DNA of 42,850 nt from Rhodobacter sp. (GCA_013821825.1 PNJK01000027.1:1-42850); one strand, 5' to 3'; positions 1 to 7,972 are shown, numbered from the stretch's first letter. Translations and numbers: made by a program. The notes: a model not told the origin generated them from the letters alone.

Positions 1-510
1 ACCGGCCTTGATCGCGATTTCCACCACCCGGCAGAGGTAGTCATGTTCGGTCCGCGTCGCGTCCATCGGCGACCACTGGACGTTGTCGCAGAGGTTGCGG
101 GCGTGGGTCACGGTGTTGTGGATCCGCTCGGCCATCTGGTCCATGTCGAGGTTCGGGATCGCGCGGTGCAGGGGCGAGGTGCCGATGAAGGTGTGAATGC
201 GCGGCGACTTCGCGTGGCGGACCGCCTCCCAGCAGCGGTCGATGTCCTTGTAGTTCGCGCGCGCAAGGCCGCAGATCGTCGAGGTCTTCGCGCGTTTGGA
301 AATATCGGTGACGGCGGCGAAATCGCCTTCGCTGGCGATGGGGAAGCCCGCCTCGATGATATCGACGCCCATTTCGTCCAGAAGCGTGGCGATCTCCAGC
401 TTTTCTTCATGGGTCATGGTCGCGCCGGGAGACTGTTCGCCATCACGCAGCGTCGTGTCGAAAATGACGACGCGGTCCTGAGCGGGGCGGTCTTGCGGGG
501 ATTGGGTCAT
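1..510 (-). CDS. leuA: 2-isopropylmalate synthase, N-terminal part (runs off window)
   Basis: Condenses acetyl-CoA with 2-oxoisovalerate to give 2-isopropylmalate, the committed step of leucine synthesis, in the cytoplasm. The reading frame starts at the ATG at 510 and stays open for 170 codons to the window edge, so the catalytic-domain C-terminal half and the LeuA allosteric domain are not visible. The family signature DTTLRDGEQSPGA lies at about residues 18-30 (R22 and D23 correspond to the catalytic Arg and metal-binding Asp), followed by EAGFPIASEGDF and TFIGTSPLHR, typical of HMGL-like/LeuA enzymes. An AGGA-type ribosome site lies just upstream. A leucine-rich leader peptide about 75 bp upstream indicates transcription attenuation. 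Identification is firm; only the length is unknown. Confidence 0.96.
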   Translation of the reverse strand, partial: MTQSPQDRPAQDRVVIFDTTLRDGEQSPGATMTHEEKLEIATLLDEMGVDIIEAGFPIASEGDFAAVTDISKRAKTSTICGLARANYKDIDRCWEAVRHAKSPRIHTFIGTSPLHRAIPNLDMDQMAERIHNTVTHARNLCDNVQWSPMDATRTEHDYLCRVVEIAIKAG

Positions 511-540
511 GGGTCTGGTCCTGTTTTCTTAGCTGCGGTC

Positions 541-592
541 CGGGTGGCGCTGGTCACCTCTGAGCGGTCGCGCCCAAGGGCACGCTCAGAGG
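541..592 (-). promoter_or_regulatory. leuA attenuator stem-loop region
   Basis: In the minus-strand RNA, CCTCTGAGCG (592-583) pairs perfectly with CGCTCAGAGG (566-557) around a 16-nt loop. A weaker hairpin with GGTG/CACC arms (558-555 with 546-543) touches its 3' edge and could be mutually exclusive with it. Position directly after the leucine codons supports a role in switching leuA transcription with leucyl-tRNA supply. No clear U-run follows, so the stop mechanism is uncertain. Confidence 0.6.
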
Positions 593-672
593 CGGCTAAG
601 AAGGAGAAGGCCAAGGCAAGCCACAGGGCGGATCGCCCCGGCGTCGGCTTGGATATGGTGTTCCTTGGTCAT
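586..672 (-). CDS. leuL: Leucine-rich leader peptide of leuA (LeuL-type)
   Basis: A 28-codon open frame upstream of leuA on the same strand. It begins MTKEHHIQADAGAI and ends CLGLLLLSRL, with six leucines in the last nine codons (CTT and CTC). The stop codon lies inside the 5' arm of a 10-bp perfect hairpin (592-583 with 566-557). A run of regulatory-amino-acid codons followed by RNA structure ahead of a biosynthetic gene is the hallmark of ribosome-mediated attenuation. A TATAGT-like -10 (684-679) lies only six bases upstream of the ATG, so the peptide could be translated from a near-leaderless transcript; that point is inference. Confidence 0.82.
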   Translation of the reverse strand: MTKEHHIQADAGAIRPVACLGLLLLSRL

Positions 673-727
673 CGCGCGACTATACGGCGGAAAACGGCGA
701 AGGAAAGCGGATTTCTTCGAATGGGCC

Positions 728-762
728 GCCGGTTGCGGGGCCATCGAGGCCCCGCAACCGGC
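728..762. repeat. Perfect 15-bp intergenic palindrome with ATCGA loop
   Basis: Arms 728-742 and 748-762 are perfect reverse complements separated by the five-base loop ATCGA. No T-run follows on either strand, so it is not a standard intrinsic terminator. A sister element with the same loop and inner GCGGGGC/GCCCCGC arms is at 9921-9955. It sits upstream of the leuA leader. Confidence 0.7.
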
Positions 763-885
763 GCTGCCGCGAAAGGGTGCCGGGCCGTGAGGCGGGTTCA
801 GGGGCACGAGCCTTCGGCGGGAGTATTTGGCAAAAAGTGCGGGCCCATGGTCGGGATAAGCGGTCGCCCTGCCCGAAGTCGGACG

Positions 886-1152
886 CTGCGGTTCTTGGCG
901 ATTGGTGCGTCGGGAGGGATCGGTGGGGTGCTTGCCTCCGCGCTGGTGGCGCGGGGCGAGGTGGTGGGGCTCGCACGGTGGCGCGACGGGATGGATGCGA
1001 CGGATTAGGTCAGCGTGGTACGCCTTCTGGGTGGGCTGGACCGGACGTTTGACCTGCTGGTGGTGGCGACAGGCGCGCTGGTGCTGGACGGTGTGGGGCA
1101 GGAGAAAACGCTGAAGCCGGTGACGGCCGAGGCCCTTTCGCCGGGCAACGGA
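886..1152 (+). pseudogene. Decayed short-chain dehydrogenase (SDR), N-terminal remnant
   Basis: The frame reads LRFLAIGASGGIGG, the Rossmann GxxxGxG dinucleotide site of SDR proteins, then a second strand (VVGLARWRDGMDATD), an in-frame TAG at 1006-1008, and continues LLGGLDRTFDLLVVATGALV, matching the next SDR strand and the VxxAG-like motif. The expected ATG is a CTG (886). The frame stops resembling an SDR after about 1150, where photolyase-like sequence begins, so the catalytic YxxxK part is missing. One nonsense codon, a lost start and a large 3' deletion make it a pseudogene. SDR genes of this type often neighbour cryptochrome/photolyase genes in Rhodobacteraceae. Confidence 0.65.
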
Positions 1153-1156
1153 TCGG

Positions 1157-1530
1157 GAAGGCGCTCTGGCGGCTTTGGCCGAGTTCGTCGCAGAGCGTCG
1201 GCCCCGGTTCGGCGAGGAGCGGGACGTGATGCCGGAGGGGTCCTGGTGTCGGGAACGGAACACTTCGGGAAATTCGCGCCTTGCCCGCAGTCAATTGGGG
1301 GGCGAGACCCGGATGGCCTGCATGGCAGCGGCGGCGGGGCAGACGCGCGATCTTGCCTACGCCCACCACATCCGGCGGCTGATGGTGACGGGGGATTCGC
1401 GCTCTTGGCCCGGATGGACCCGGCTGAGGTGCATGAGTGGTATCTGTCGGCCCATGTCGACCGGATGTCGGATCACTGCGGGGGTTGCCGGGTTTCCTGC
1501 GCGGGTGGAGGCGGGGGAGGTGGTGCAGCG
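1157..1530 (+). pseudogene. Decayed cryptochrome/photolyase-like protein, C-terminal fragments
   Basis: Broken pieces in two frames resemble the C-terminal FAD-binding part of the deoxyribodipyrimidine photolyase-related (cryptochrome/photolyase) family: LAEFVAERRPRFGEERDVM near 1174-1230, then TRMACMAAAAGQTRDLAYAHH and IRRLMVTG near 1310-1390, then after a frame change FALLARMDPAEVHEWYLS near 1399-1450 joined directly to VDRMSDHCGGC near 1457-1490. The intact family carries long segments between these blocks, so at least two internal deletions and one frameshift are present. A final ARVEAGEVV resembles the family's extreme C-terminus. With the adjoining SDR remnant this looks like a former light-stress locus in decay. 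Confidence 0.65.
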
Positions 1531-1617
1531 GCGCGATGGTGTACCATCGTTTCAACCGTGCAAGAAACACGGGCCTGCAGGGGCGTTCATGTTTCGATTG
1601 GGACCTGCGCGGCCAGA

Positions 1618-2589
1618 TCAGGCAAGACCGCTTCCCGGATAGGCGGAGACCACATCCCAGACCATCGCCTTCATCCAGTTGAGGGATTCCGGCGACCGCA
1701 AGCGGCCGCGGCCCACCTGCGCGGGCAGTTCGCGCGGATCGCGGCGGTAGATCACGGCGTAATGCGCCAATGCGATGATGAAGGCACCGGCGGCGTTCAC
1801 ATGGATGGTGTCCTCGAAAAGGTCTTCCATCCGCTTCAGCCCCGGAACGCCGCTGGTCCGAAGCGCGTCGTGGATCGCGGCCATGACCAGCGGCCCCGGA
1901 ATCATCGGCATCGCGGGCGAGCCTTTGGGGCGGTTTGCGTTGACGGACGCCTGAATTTGTTCCCAACGGACCATTTCCAGGTCCATCCGTTCGCGGAACG
2001 GGGTGAATGCCTCGGGGTCGTTATATGGATTGTCGGCCCCCGGACCGCTGTCCACCGGGACCCAGCTTGCGTAGAGAATGGTCTCGGCCCCTCTGCCGCC
2101 ATTGCCTTTGGTCCAGGCATTGGCAAAGAACTTCAGGCCGTATTCCTCGGAGGCGTGCCACGGAAGGGTGTTGGACAGCGGCACCCGTTCGGTGATGACC
2201 AGCACGTCATAGTCTGCGATGTCGGTGCGGGCATCAGGCAGATAGGTGTTGCGTTCATTCCAGCGGAATTCCATCGGGCTGCCGGGGATTGTCGATCGGT
2301 CCATCTTCATGCCAAGGGTCTCTGTGCCGCCCGCCGCCCTGACGATCTGATCAAGCTCGGGCACGATCGGATCGGTCAGGCTGTGGCCGGACTGGATGAC
2401 CCTCGCATTGAACGCGCGCGGGTCCTTCGCCCTGGCCAGTGCCGCGCTTCCGCGCCAGAGCCCGGACGACAGCAGCGCGGGCAAGGCAAGGCCGCTGGCC
2501 AGCAGGGTGCGTCGGGAGGGTTGGGGACAAAGCGGGCTGGCACTGAGGCGCGCACTGCAGGGCTTGGTCGGGAGCACGATCTTTTTCAT
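1618..2589 (-). CDS. Tat-exported SGNH/GDSL-like hydrolase (hypothetical)
   Basis: A 323-residue protein. The chosen ATG (2589) gives a basic N-terminus and a twin-arginine-like signal (PSRRTLLASGLALPALL, residues 24-40), and GGAAAGG lies upstream as a ribosome site; the frame extends further 5' but without protein-like sequence. After the signal, the GHSLTD block (S70) resembles the nucleophile block of SGNH hydrolases, and EDTIHVN (D260, H263) resembles the C-terminal DxxH dyad. The middle (YDVLVITERVPLSNTL) would be the third block. The fold assignment is inference from these motifs; substrate unknown. A periplasmic esterase or carbohydrate-modifying role is possible. It stands alone downstream of the MORN gene on the same strand. 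Confidence 0.6.
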   Translation of the reverse strand: MKKIVLPTKPCSARLSASPLCPQPSRRTLLASGLALPALLSSGLWRGSAALARAKDPRAFNARVIQSGHSLTDPIVPELDQIVRAAGGTETLGMKMDRSTIPGSPMEFRWNERNTYLPDARTDIADYDVLVITERVPLSNTLPWHASEEYGLKFFANAWTKGNGGRGAETILYASWVPVDSGPGADNPYNDPEAFTPFRERMDLEMVRWEQIQASVNANRPKGSPAMPMIPGPLVMAAIHDALRTSGVPGLKRMEDLFEDTIHVNAAGAFIIALAHYAVIYRRDPRELPAQVGRGRLRSPESLNWMKAMVWDVVSAYPGSGLA

Positions 2590-3062
2590 GAAACCGCAGC
2601 CTTTCCGAGGGCTGGAACCCTTGAATCTCCTGATCAGGAAATCCCTGAGAGGATGCACCGGGCATCGGTCAAAGATCAAGGGCTTTGCCCCGCTCCGCCC
2701 CATTGCATCGGTTGTCCCGGACATCCATCTGCTGCCCATCCCTGGCGCCGCGGAAGGGGACCAAGATGATCTAGAAATGCGGCAAACGCCTGGGATCATC
2801 AAGGTGGATGGTGACAGGCGCCGCCTTGCGGTTGGGAGGCGCCAAAAGGGTCCGGAAGGGACCTTGGCCGGTGTCTCAGGCAGAGACATCGGGTCGGGGA
2901 GAGATGGCGGACCTGGTTTGGGAGGGGCGGATGGTGCGTGCTATCGCGCACTCCATGGCGCGCTCCTGAAGGCCGGAGTCCCTTCGGGACCACTGGCCGG
3001 GGAAGCGGGCAGTGAGGACATGGCCGCTGGAGGTAGCGGGAGATGCGGGCGGAGGCCCAGCC
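2590..3062. other. Intergenic region with hairpins, no recognisable gene
   Basis: Some 470 bp between the SGNH-like gene and the MORN gene. Long frames on both strands are low-complexity Arg/Pro/Gly translations without family features. Two hairpins are visible: 2842-2867 (GGTCC/GGACC core with CCAA/TTGG ends; read on the minus strand it is followed by CTTTT, so it may end transcription from the MORN gene) and an imperfect GGCC...GGCC hairpin near 2971-3000 with GTCCC-TTC-GGGAC at its core. Confidence 0.5.
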
Positions 3063-4574
3063 TCAGGGGTTGGCTGCCCCGTCTGAAGGGGGTGTCTCGT
3101 CTGCCGGAGGTTCGGCCGCCGGTTCGGCCGGGGCGTCGGCTGCGCCGTCAACCGGGGCGGTGGTTTCGCCCTCCTGTGCCGCAGGCTCTGGCGGGGCGGT
3201 CAGGATGCCGTTTTGCCAGATGCCCGTTGCGACTTCGCCCGTCGCGTAGGTCAGGGTTCCCTGCCCCTCACGCCGGCCGGCCTTGAAGGTGCCGGCATAG
3301 ACATCGCCCGAAGGATAGGTAGCCACGCCTTCGCCTTCGATCTTGCCGGCTATCCACTCGCCGACATAGCGAAAGCCGTCGGTCATCGAGAATTCGCCGA
3401 CGCCGTCGCGCAGGCCTGCCTTGAAGCTGCCCTTGTAGAGGCTGCCATCGGCGTAGACCGCAGCGCCGACGCCTTCGCGCTGGCCTTCGACCCAGTCGCC
3501 TTCATAGCGGTAGCCGTCGGGGTGGGTCATCGTGCCGGTGCCCTGCGGCCGGGCGTTGACGAACGCGCCCTCGTAGATGCGGCCATCGACATAAGTGGCG
3601 CGGCCCTGACCCGAGATCAGGCCTGCCTTCCAGTCGCCTTGATAGGTCGATCCGTCGGGATAGGTGATGGCGCCGGTGCCGTTGGGCTGGTCGGCCTGCA
3701 TCGCGCCGACATAGACCGCGCCGTCGGGATAGGTGATCGACCCAGTGCCTTCCATCCGGCCTTCGACCCAGGTGCCTTCGTACTTGAAACCGTCGGCAGC
3801 AATGAACGTGCCGGTGCCGTGGCGGCGGTCCTTGACCCAGCCGCCGTCATAGACATCGCCGCTCTTGTGGGTCAGCCGGCCCCGGCCTTCGCGCTGGCCG
3901 TTGACGAAGGCGCCTTCGTAGCTGTCACCGTTCGGCTGGGTCAGCATGCCGGTACCGTTTATCTGGCCCTCGGCCCATTCGCCGTCATAGGTCAGCCCGT
4001 CGGGCATGGTCAGCTTTCCCTCGCCCGAGCGCTGGCCTTTGGCAAGCGTGCCCTCATAGGTGGCGCCATCGGGGTAGGTGATGCGGCCGGTACCTTCCTT
4101 GACGCCCATCACCCATTGGCCGACGTAGGTATAGCCTGAAGGGTTGGTCAGCTTGCCCCGGCCGTTGTGGTTGCCCCGGGTGAAGGTACCTTCATAGACC
4201 GAGCCATTGGCATAACGGGCGATGCCGGAGCCGGTCATCTGGCCTTGCGCCCAGTCGCCTTCATAGGTGCGGCCATCGGGCGCGGTGATCTTGCCTTTGC
4301 CCTCGGGCTGGCCCTTGACGAAGGTGCCTTCATAGACCGAGCCGTTGGGATAGCGTGCGGTGCCCTGGCCAGTGATTTCGCCCTCGACCCATTCGCCGGT
4401 GTATTCAAAGCCAGACGGCAGGCTGTAGGTGCCGGTGCCGTGCTGGCGACCATTCAGGAACGTGCCCTCATAGACCGAGCCGTCGTCGTATTGCTTGGTC
4501 AGCACCTCGCCATCCTGGGACAGGGTGGGGAAGGCAATAAGGCTGGCAAGAAGCGAGGCGGTCAAGATGCGCAT
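3063..4574 (-). CDS. Exported MORN-repeat protein
   Basis: A 503-residue protein with an N-terminal signal peptide (MRILTASLLASLIAFPTLSQ), then a continuous array of about 19 MORN units, each of exactly 23 residues with the pattern PDGxxYEGxWxxGxxxGxGxxTY, and a C-terminal Ala/Pro/Glu/Thr-rich tail of about 50 residues. MORN repeats form elongated antiparallel beta structures that bind lipids or proteins; in bacteria the role of secreted forms is mostly unknown. The array has no gaps, and the last unit (ATGEVATGIWQNG) is degenerate. It is monocistronic, divergent from nadE with about 140 bp between. Periplasmic or outer-membrane location is inferred from the signal peptide. The antisense strand shows long pseudo-repetitive frames that are artefacts. 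Confidence 0.85.
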   Translation of the reverse strand: MRILTASLLASLIAFPTLSQDGEVLTKQYDDGSVYEGTFLNGRQHGTGTYSLPSGFEYTGEWVEGEITGQGTARYPNGSVYEGTFVKGQPEGKGKITAPDGRTYEGDWAQGQMTGSGIARYANGSVYEGTFTRGNHNGRGKLTNPSGYTYVGQWVMGVKEGTGRITYPDGATYEGTLAKGQRSGEGKLTMPDGLTYDGEWAEGQINGTGMLTQPNGDSYEGAFVNGQREGRGRLTHKSGDVYDGGWVKDRRHGTGTFIAADGFKYEGTWVEGRMEGTGSITYPDGAVYVGAMQADQPNGTGAITYPDGSTYQGDWKAGLISGQGRATYVDGRIYEGAFVNARPQGTGTMTHPDGYRYEGDWVEGQREGVGAAVYADGSLYKGSFKAGLRDGVGEFSMTDGFRYVGEWIAGKIEGEGVATYPSGDVYAGTFKAGRREGQGTLTYATGEVATGIWQNGILTAPPEPAAQEGETTAPVDGAADAPAEPAAEPPADETPPSDGAANP

Positions 4575-4717
4575 GGGCGGCGAATCCCCGGTTGTGCAGG
4601 ATAGAAGGTAAGGGGGGCGCGGGTTTGTGACAAGCCGTGGCTCGGCGACACGGATTGCGACGGCTTTCCCTTGGGCGTCAGTCTGGTAGAAGAGCAGCCA
4701 TGTAGTGAGGGAACCCT

Positions 4718-6382
4718 ATGAGCGACACGTTCCGTCTGATGCTGGCGCAGTTGAACCCGACGGTGGGCGATATTGCGGACAACATGGCCAAGGCCCGCGC
4801 CGCCTGGGCGGCGGGGCGCGACGCAGGGGCCGATATGGTCGCCCTGACCGAGATGTTCGTGACCGGATATCAGACGCAGGATCTGATCCTGAAGCCCGCC
4901 TTCGTGAGCGCGGCGATTGCGGCGGTCGAGGGACTGGCGGCGGATTGCGCCGATGGCCCCGCGCTGGGGATCGGCGGGCCGGTTCTTGCGGGGGGCAAGC
5001 TTTACAACGGGTATTACGTCCTGCAGGGCGGCAAGGTGTCGGCGCGCGTGTTGAAGCACCATTTGCCAAACGATGCGGTCTTTGATGAGAAGCGGGTCTT
5101 TGCCTCGGCCGATGTGCATGGGCCCTATGTGGTGAAGGGCGTCCGGATCGGGACGCCGATCTGCGAGGACGCCTGGCACCCGGATGTGGCCGAGACCCTG
5201 ACCGAGACCGGGGCAGAAATCCTGCTGGTTCCCAATGGCTCGCCCTACCACCGGGGCAAGCCGAACCTGCGGCTGAACCTGATGGTGTCGCGGGTGGTCG
5301 AGACGGGGTTGCCGCTGGTCTATCTGAACATGGTGGGCGGGCAGGATGACCAGGTGTTTGACGGCTCCTCCATGGTCCTAAACCCCGGCGGACGGCTGAT
5401 GGCGCAACTGCCGCAGTTCGACGAGACCGAGGTGATGGTGACCTTCCGCCGGGGGCCGGAGGGCTGGCGTGCCGATCCGGGCGAGATTTGCGAGATACCG
5501 CCCATCGGCGAGGCGGACTACCGGGCCTGCGTGATGGCGCTGGGCGATTACATGCGGAAATGCGGGTTCAAAAAGGCGCTTCTGGGCCTGTCCGGCGGGA
5601 TCGACAGCGCGATCGTCGCGGCGATGGCCGTGGACGCGCTGGGGCCGGAGAACGTGCGCTGCGTGATGCTGCCGTCGGAGTTCACCTCGGCCCATTCGCT
5701 GGAGGATGCGGCGGCGGCGGCTAAGGCGCTTGGCTGTCGGCTGGACACGGTGCCGATCACGGGCGCGCAAGGGGCGGTGGGCGAGGCGCTGGCGCCCTTG
5801 TTCGCAGGCACGGAAACCGGGATCACCGAAGAGAACATCCAAAGCCGGTTGCGGGGCGTGATGCTGATGGCGCTGTCGAACAAGTTCGGCGAGATGCTTC
5901 TGACTACCGGCAACAAGTCGGAAATGGCGGTCGGCTACTGCACGATCTATGGCGATATGAACGGCGGCTACAACCCGGTCAAGGACATGTACAAGACCCG
6001 CATGTTCCTGACCGCGAAGTGGCGCAACGAGCATCACCGACCCTGGATGAAAGGCCCGGCGGGCGAGGTGATCCCGGCGCGGATCATCGAGAAACCGCCA
6101 AGCGCCGAGCTGCGCGCCAACCAGCGCGACGATGACAGCCTGCCGCCCTATGACGTGCTGGATGCGATCCTTGAAGGGCTGGTGGAAAAGGAAATGTCGG
6201 TGGCCGAGATCGTGGCGCTGGGCTTCGACCGGGCGGTGGTGAAGAAGGTGGAACACCTGCTTTACCTTGCCGAATACAAGCGCTTCCAGTCGGCACCGGG
6301 GGTCAGGCTGACACAAAAGGCGTTCTGGCTTGACCGCCGCTATCCGATTGTCAATCGCTGGCGGGATGACAGCGGTGCCTGA
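4718..6382 (+). CDS. nadE: Glutamine-dependent NAD(+) synthetase
   Basis: Makes NAD from nicotinate adenine dinucleotide and ATP, with ammonia from glutamine, the last step of NAD synthesis. The 554-residue protein has the two expected domains: an N-terminal nitrilase-type glutaminase with the catalytic triad visible as E45 (ALTEMF), K113 (RVLKHHLPN) and C149 (TPICEDAWHP), and a C-terminal synthetase with the ATP pyrophosphatase P-loop SGGIDSA at 292-298. The motif TTGNKSEMAVGYCTIYGDM is typical of NadE. Length is normal for the two-domain bacterial enzyme. GAGGGAA precedes the ATG. It is divergent from the MORN gene and appears to stand alone. Confidence 0.96.
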   Translation: MSDTFRLMLAQLNPTVGDIADNMAKARAAWAAGRDAGADMVALTEMFVTGYQTQDLILKPAFVSAAIAAVEGLAADCADGPALGIGGPVLAGGKLYNGYYVLQGGKVSARVLKHHLPNDAVFDEKRVFASADVHGPYVVKGVRIGTPICEDAWHPDVAETLTETGAEILLVPNGSPYHRGKPNLRLNLMVSRVVETGLPLVYLNMVGGQDDQVFDGSSMVLNPGGRLMAQLPQFDETEVMVTFRRGPEGWRADPGEICEIPPIGEADYRACVMALGDYMRKCGFKKALLGLSGGIDSAIVAAMAVDALGPENVRCVMLPSEFTSAHSLEDAAAAAKALGCRLDTVPITGAQGAVGEALAPLFAGTETGITEENIQSRLRGVMLMALSNKFGEMLLTTGNKSEMAVGYCTIYGDMNGGYNPVKDMYKTRMFLTAKWRNEHHRPWMKGPAGEVIPARIIEKPPSAELRANQRDDDSLPPYDVLDAILEGLVEKEMSVAEIVALGFDRAVVKKVEHLLYLAEYKRFQSAPGVRLTQKAFWLDRRYPIVNRWRDDSGA

Positions 6383-6472
6383 TGCCGGGATCACGGTGGT
6401 CAACACCTATCGGCTTATGTCCGGGCCGTGGTCCGCTAACGCGATGCCGAGGCCTGGGTCAGGCGTCGTGAC

Positions 6473-6679
6473 ATGGCAATGGGCTGGCCCGAGATGGCAG
6501 CACTGCGGGCTTCGGTGGAACTGGCCGAAGTCGCCCTAATCGGGCCGATCAGCCCGGCGATGCGCGACTGGATCGACCGGAAGGGTCTGGCGGCACGGGT
6601 CCGGCATCGGGGCGAACCCCTGGCCGGGTTTCGCCGCCAGAGCGGTCCTTTCGTCCCGGTTCGGGTCAGACCTCGCTGA
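6473..6679 (+). CDS. Small hypothetical ORF, possibly a remnant
   Basis: A 68-codon frame (MAMGWPEMAALRASVELAE... then Arg-rich) between nadE and the convergent pfkB-like gene, whose stop it overlaps by 14 bp. The first half has a plausible helical, non-random look and the same frame is open upstream for a few codons (DAEAWVRRRD) after a stop, so it may be the tail of a lost gene. I recognise no family and there is no strong ribosome site. Low confidence that it is expressed. Confidence 0.25.
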   Translation: MAMGWPEMAALRASVELAEVALIGPISPAMRDWIDRKGLAARVRHRGEPLAGFRRQSGPFVPVRVRPR

Positions 6680-7613
6680 CCTCGCATTCCGGCAAGAGGC
6701 GCATCACGTCTTCGAGGCGGCAGAGCCGGGTCGCATCGCTGGTCACTGCGGCCGAGGCGGCGGCGGACCCGAACGCAAGAGCCTCGGCGTTGGTCTGGCC
6801 GCGTGACCGGGCGAGGACGAAGGCCGCGACAAAGCTGTCGCCGGCGCCGACTGTGGACTTGACCTTGACCTTTGCAGCCTTGGCGAACAGGCGGTGATCC
6901 TTGTCGGCAAGGACGTTGCCATCAGCACCCCGGGCGATGATCACGGTATTCGCCACCCCGGCCCGGACCAGCGATTGAGCGAAGGCGGCGGTGTCTTCCC
7001 GGTTTGGCAGCGGACGGCCGGCCAGCGCCTCACCCTCTTCGCCGTCCATGCGCAAGACGTCAAGGCCGGGGATCGGATGGCGCACGGCCTCGAACAGGGC
7101 CGAGCCGGAGGTGTCAAGGACGACGCGGCTTTCGGGCATTGAGGCGGCGAGATGTGCGGGGAAGTCGACCGGCACGCCGGGGGGCTGGCTGCCAGAGATG
7201 ACGGAAAGCCCGCCGGGCCGCGCGGTGGCGCGCAGAAGCGTGAAGACGCGGGCACGTTCGGCCTCGCCCCAGAGCGGACCGGGCAACATGAAACGGAACT
7301 GCTTGCCGGTAGTTTCTTCGTTCACGGTCAGCGATTGACGGGTTTCGCCGGGGCCGAGGATCGACAGAAACGTGACGTCTTCGGCCCGGATCAGACCTGC
7401 CAGCCGGTCGCCGGTCAGCCCGCCGATGGCGACAAGGGCCAGGCTGTCGCCGCCAAGCGCCTTGATGGCGCGGCTGACGTTCAGACCGCCACCGCCGGGG
7501 TCAAGCTGCGGTTCCGAACAGCGCAGCTTGTGGCCGGAGGTGATCTCGCGCACCTCGGTCGCCATGTCGAGCGCGGGGTTGAGCGTCAGGGTGAGGATTG
7601 GGGCTTGGTTCAT
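6666..7613 (-). CDS. PfkB-family sugar-phosphate kinase (1-phosphofructokinase / 6-phosphofructokinase II type)
   Basis: Phosphorylates a sugar phosphate, most likely fructose 1-phosphate or fructose 6-phosphate, to the bisphosphate in the cytoplasm. The 315-residue protein starts TLTLNPALDMATEV, the N-terminus of the FruK/LacC/PfkB group, has the substrate-binding DPGGGGLNVSRAIKALGG block at 38-55, and the second PfkB signature with STVGAGDSFVAAF (residues 253-265, catalytic D259). The ATG at 7613 aligns with the family start; an earlier start would add an unrelated stretch. No PTS genes are adjacent, so a PfkB-like role in glycolysis is as likely as FruK. A TATGAT -10-like box lies 25-30 bp upstream. 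Confidence 0.88.
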   Translation of the reverse strand: MNQAPILTLTLNPALDMATEVREITSGHKLRCSEPQLDPGGGGLNVSRAIKALGGDSLALVAIGGLTGDRLAGLIRAEDVTFLSILGPGETRQSLTVNEETTGKQFRFMLPGPLWGEAERARVFTLLRATARPGGLSVISGSQPPGVPVDFPAHLAASMPESRVVLDTSGSALFEAVRHPIPGLDVLRMDGEEGEALAGRPLPNREDTAAFAQSLVRAGVANTVIIARGADGNVLADKDHRLFAKAAKVKVKSTVGAGDSFVAAFVLARSRGQTNAEALAFGSAAASAAVTSDATRLCRLEDVMRLLPECEVSEV

Positions 7614-7637
7614 GCGGCACCTGTTTGTGTTACCGCT

Positions 7638-7666
7638 ATCATAGACCCTTCGGCGGAAAATGGAAC
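7638..7666 (-). promoter_or_regulatory. Candidate promoter of the pfkB-like gene
   Basis: On the minus strand TATGAT (7643-7638) is a good -10 match 25 bp upstream of the start codon at 7613. The matching -35 position holds a weak TTCCAT-like sequence. Supported by sequence similarity only. Confidence 0.35.
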
Positions 7667-7734
7667 TGCCCCCGGCACTGGTCGCCGGGGGCAAGTCTTT
7701 TCGAAAAGATTTGCAAAATCCTTCGAAGGATTTT
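7667..7734. repeat. Tripartite palindrome element, copy 1
   Basis: Three abutting inverted repeats: a GC-rich hairpin (TGCCCCCGGC 7667-7676 with its complement 7684-7693), a near-perfect 24-nt palindrome (7691-7714, core CTTTTCGAAAAG), and a perfect 20-nt palindrome (7715-7734, core CCTTCGAAGG). The same layout occurs at 14761-14828 and, more loosely, at 36271-36354, where it follows genes like a terminator. Here no plus-strand gene ends just before it. Confidence 0.75.
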
Positions 7735-7775
7735 GGGTCGCAGCCTTAACCGTTCAGCATCATCTGACAGCTGGC

Positions 7776-7972
7776 AGGCAGGTAACCGCCGCTTTCCGGC
7801 AGAGTTCGACTGCGACACCTACAAATGGCGCCACCTGATCGAGAACGTCTTCGGAAAGCTGAAGGAATACACGGGAATTGCCATGCGCTGCTGCAAGACC
7901 GACACAAGCTACAACGCGTTCATCGCCATCGCTGCAACCGTCATTCGCCTACGATGAACGTCAACACACCCT
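7776..7972 (+). mobile_element. IS5-family element, 3' remnant (transposase C-terminus)
   Basis: The plus-strand frame ending at the stop codon at 7955-7957 contains RRFPAEFDCDTYKWRHLIEN and VFGKLKEYTGIAMRCCKTDT followed by SYNAFIAIAATVIRLR, the C-terminal DDE-domain end of an IS5-family transposase (the Glu of the DDE triad lies in LIENVF). The rest of the transposase is absent; sequence upstream of about 7776 does not fit. After the stop, GTCAACACACCC (near 7961-7972) looks like the element's terminal inverted repeat. The remnant directly abuts a truncated metallo-beta-lactamase-fold gene, suggesting insertion then deletion. Confidence 0.8.

Noticed and set aside
1015-2769. 584-codon plus-strand frame across the photolyase remnant and the SGNH-like gene
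   Set aside because: Its second half is antisense to a protein with signal peptide and catalytic-like motifs; only the first part has similarity and is broken.
3213-4139. Long plus-strand frame with repeated Gly/Ala/Asp motifs opposite the MORN gene
   Set aside because: It is the antisense reading of the MORN repeats; repetition comes from the coding strand and there is no start context of its own.
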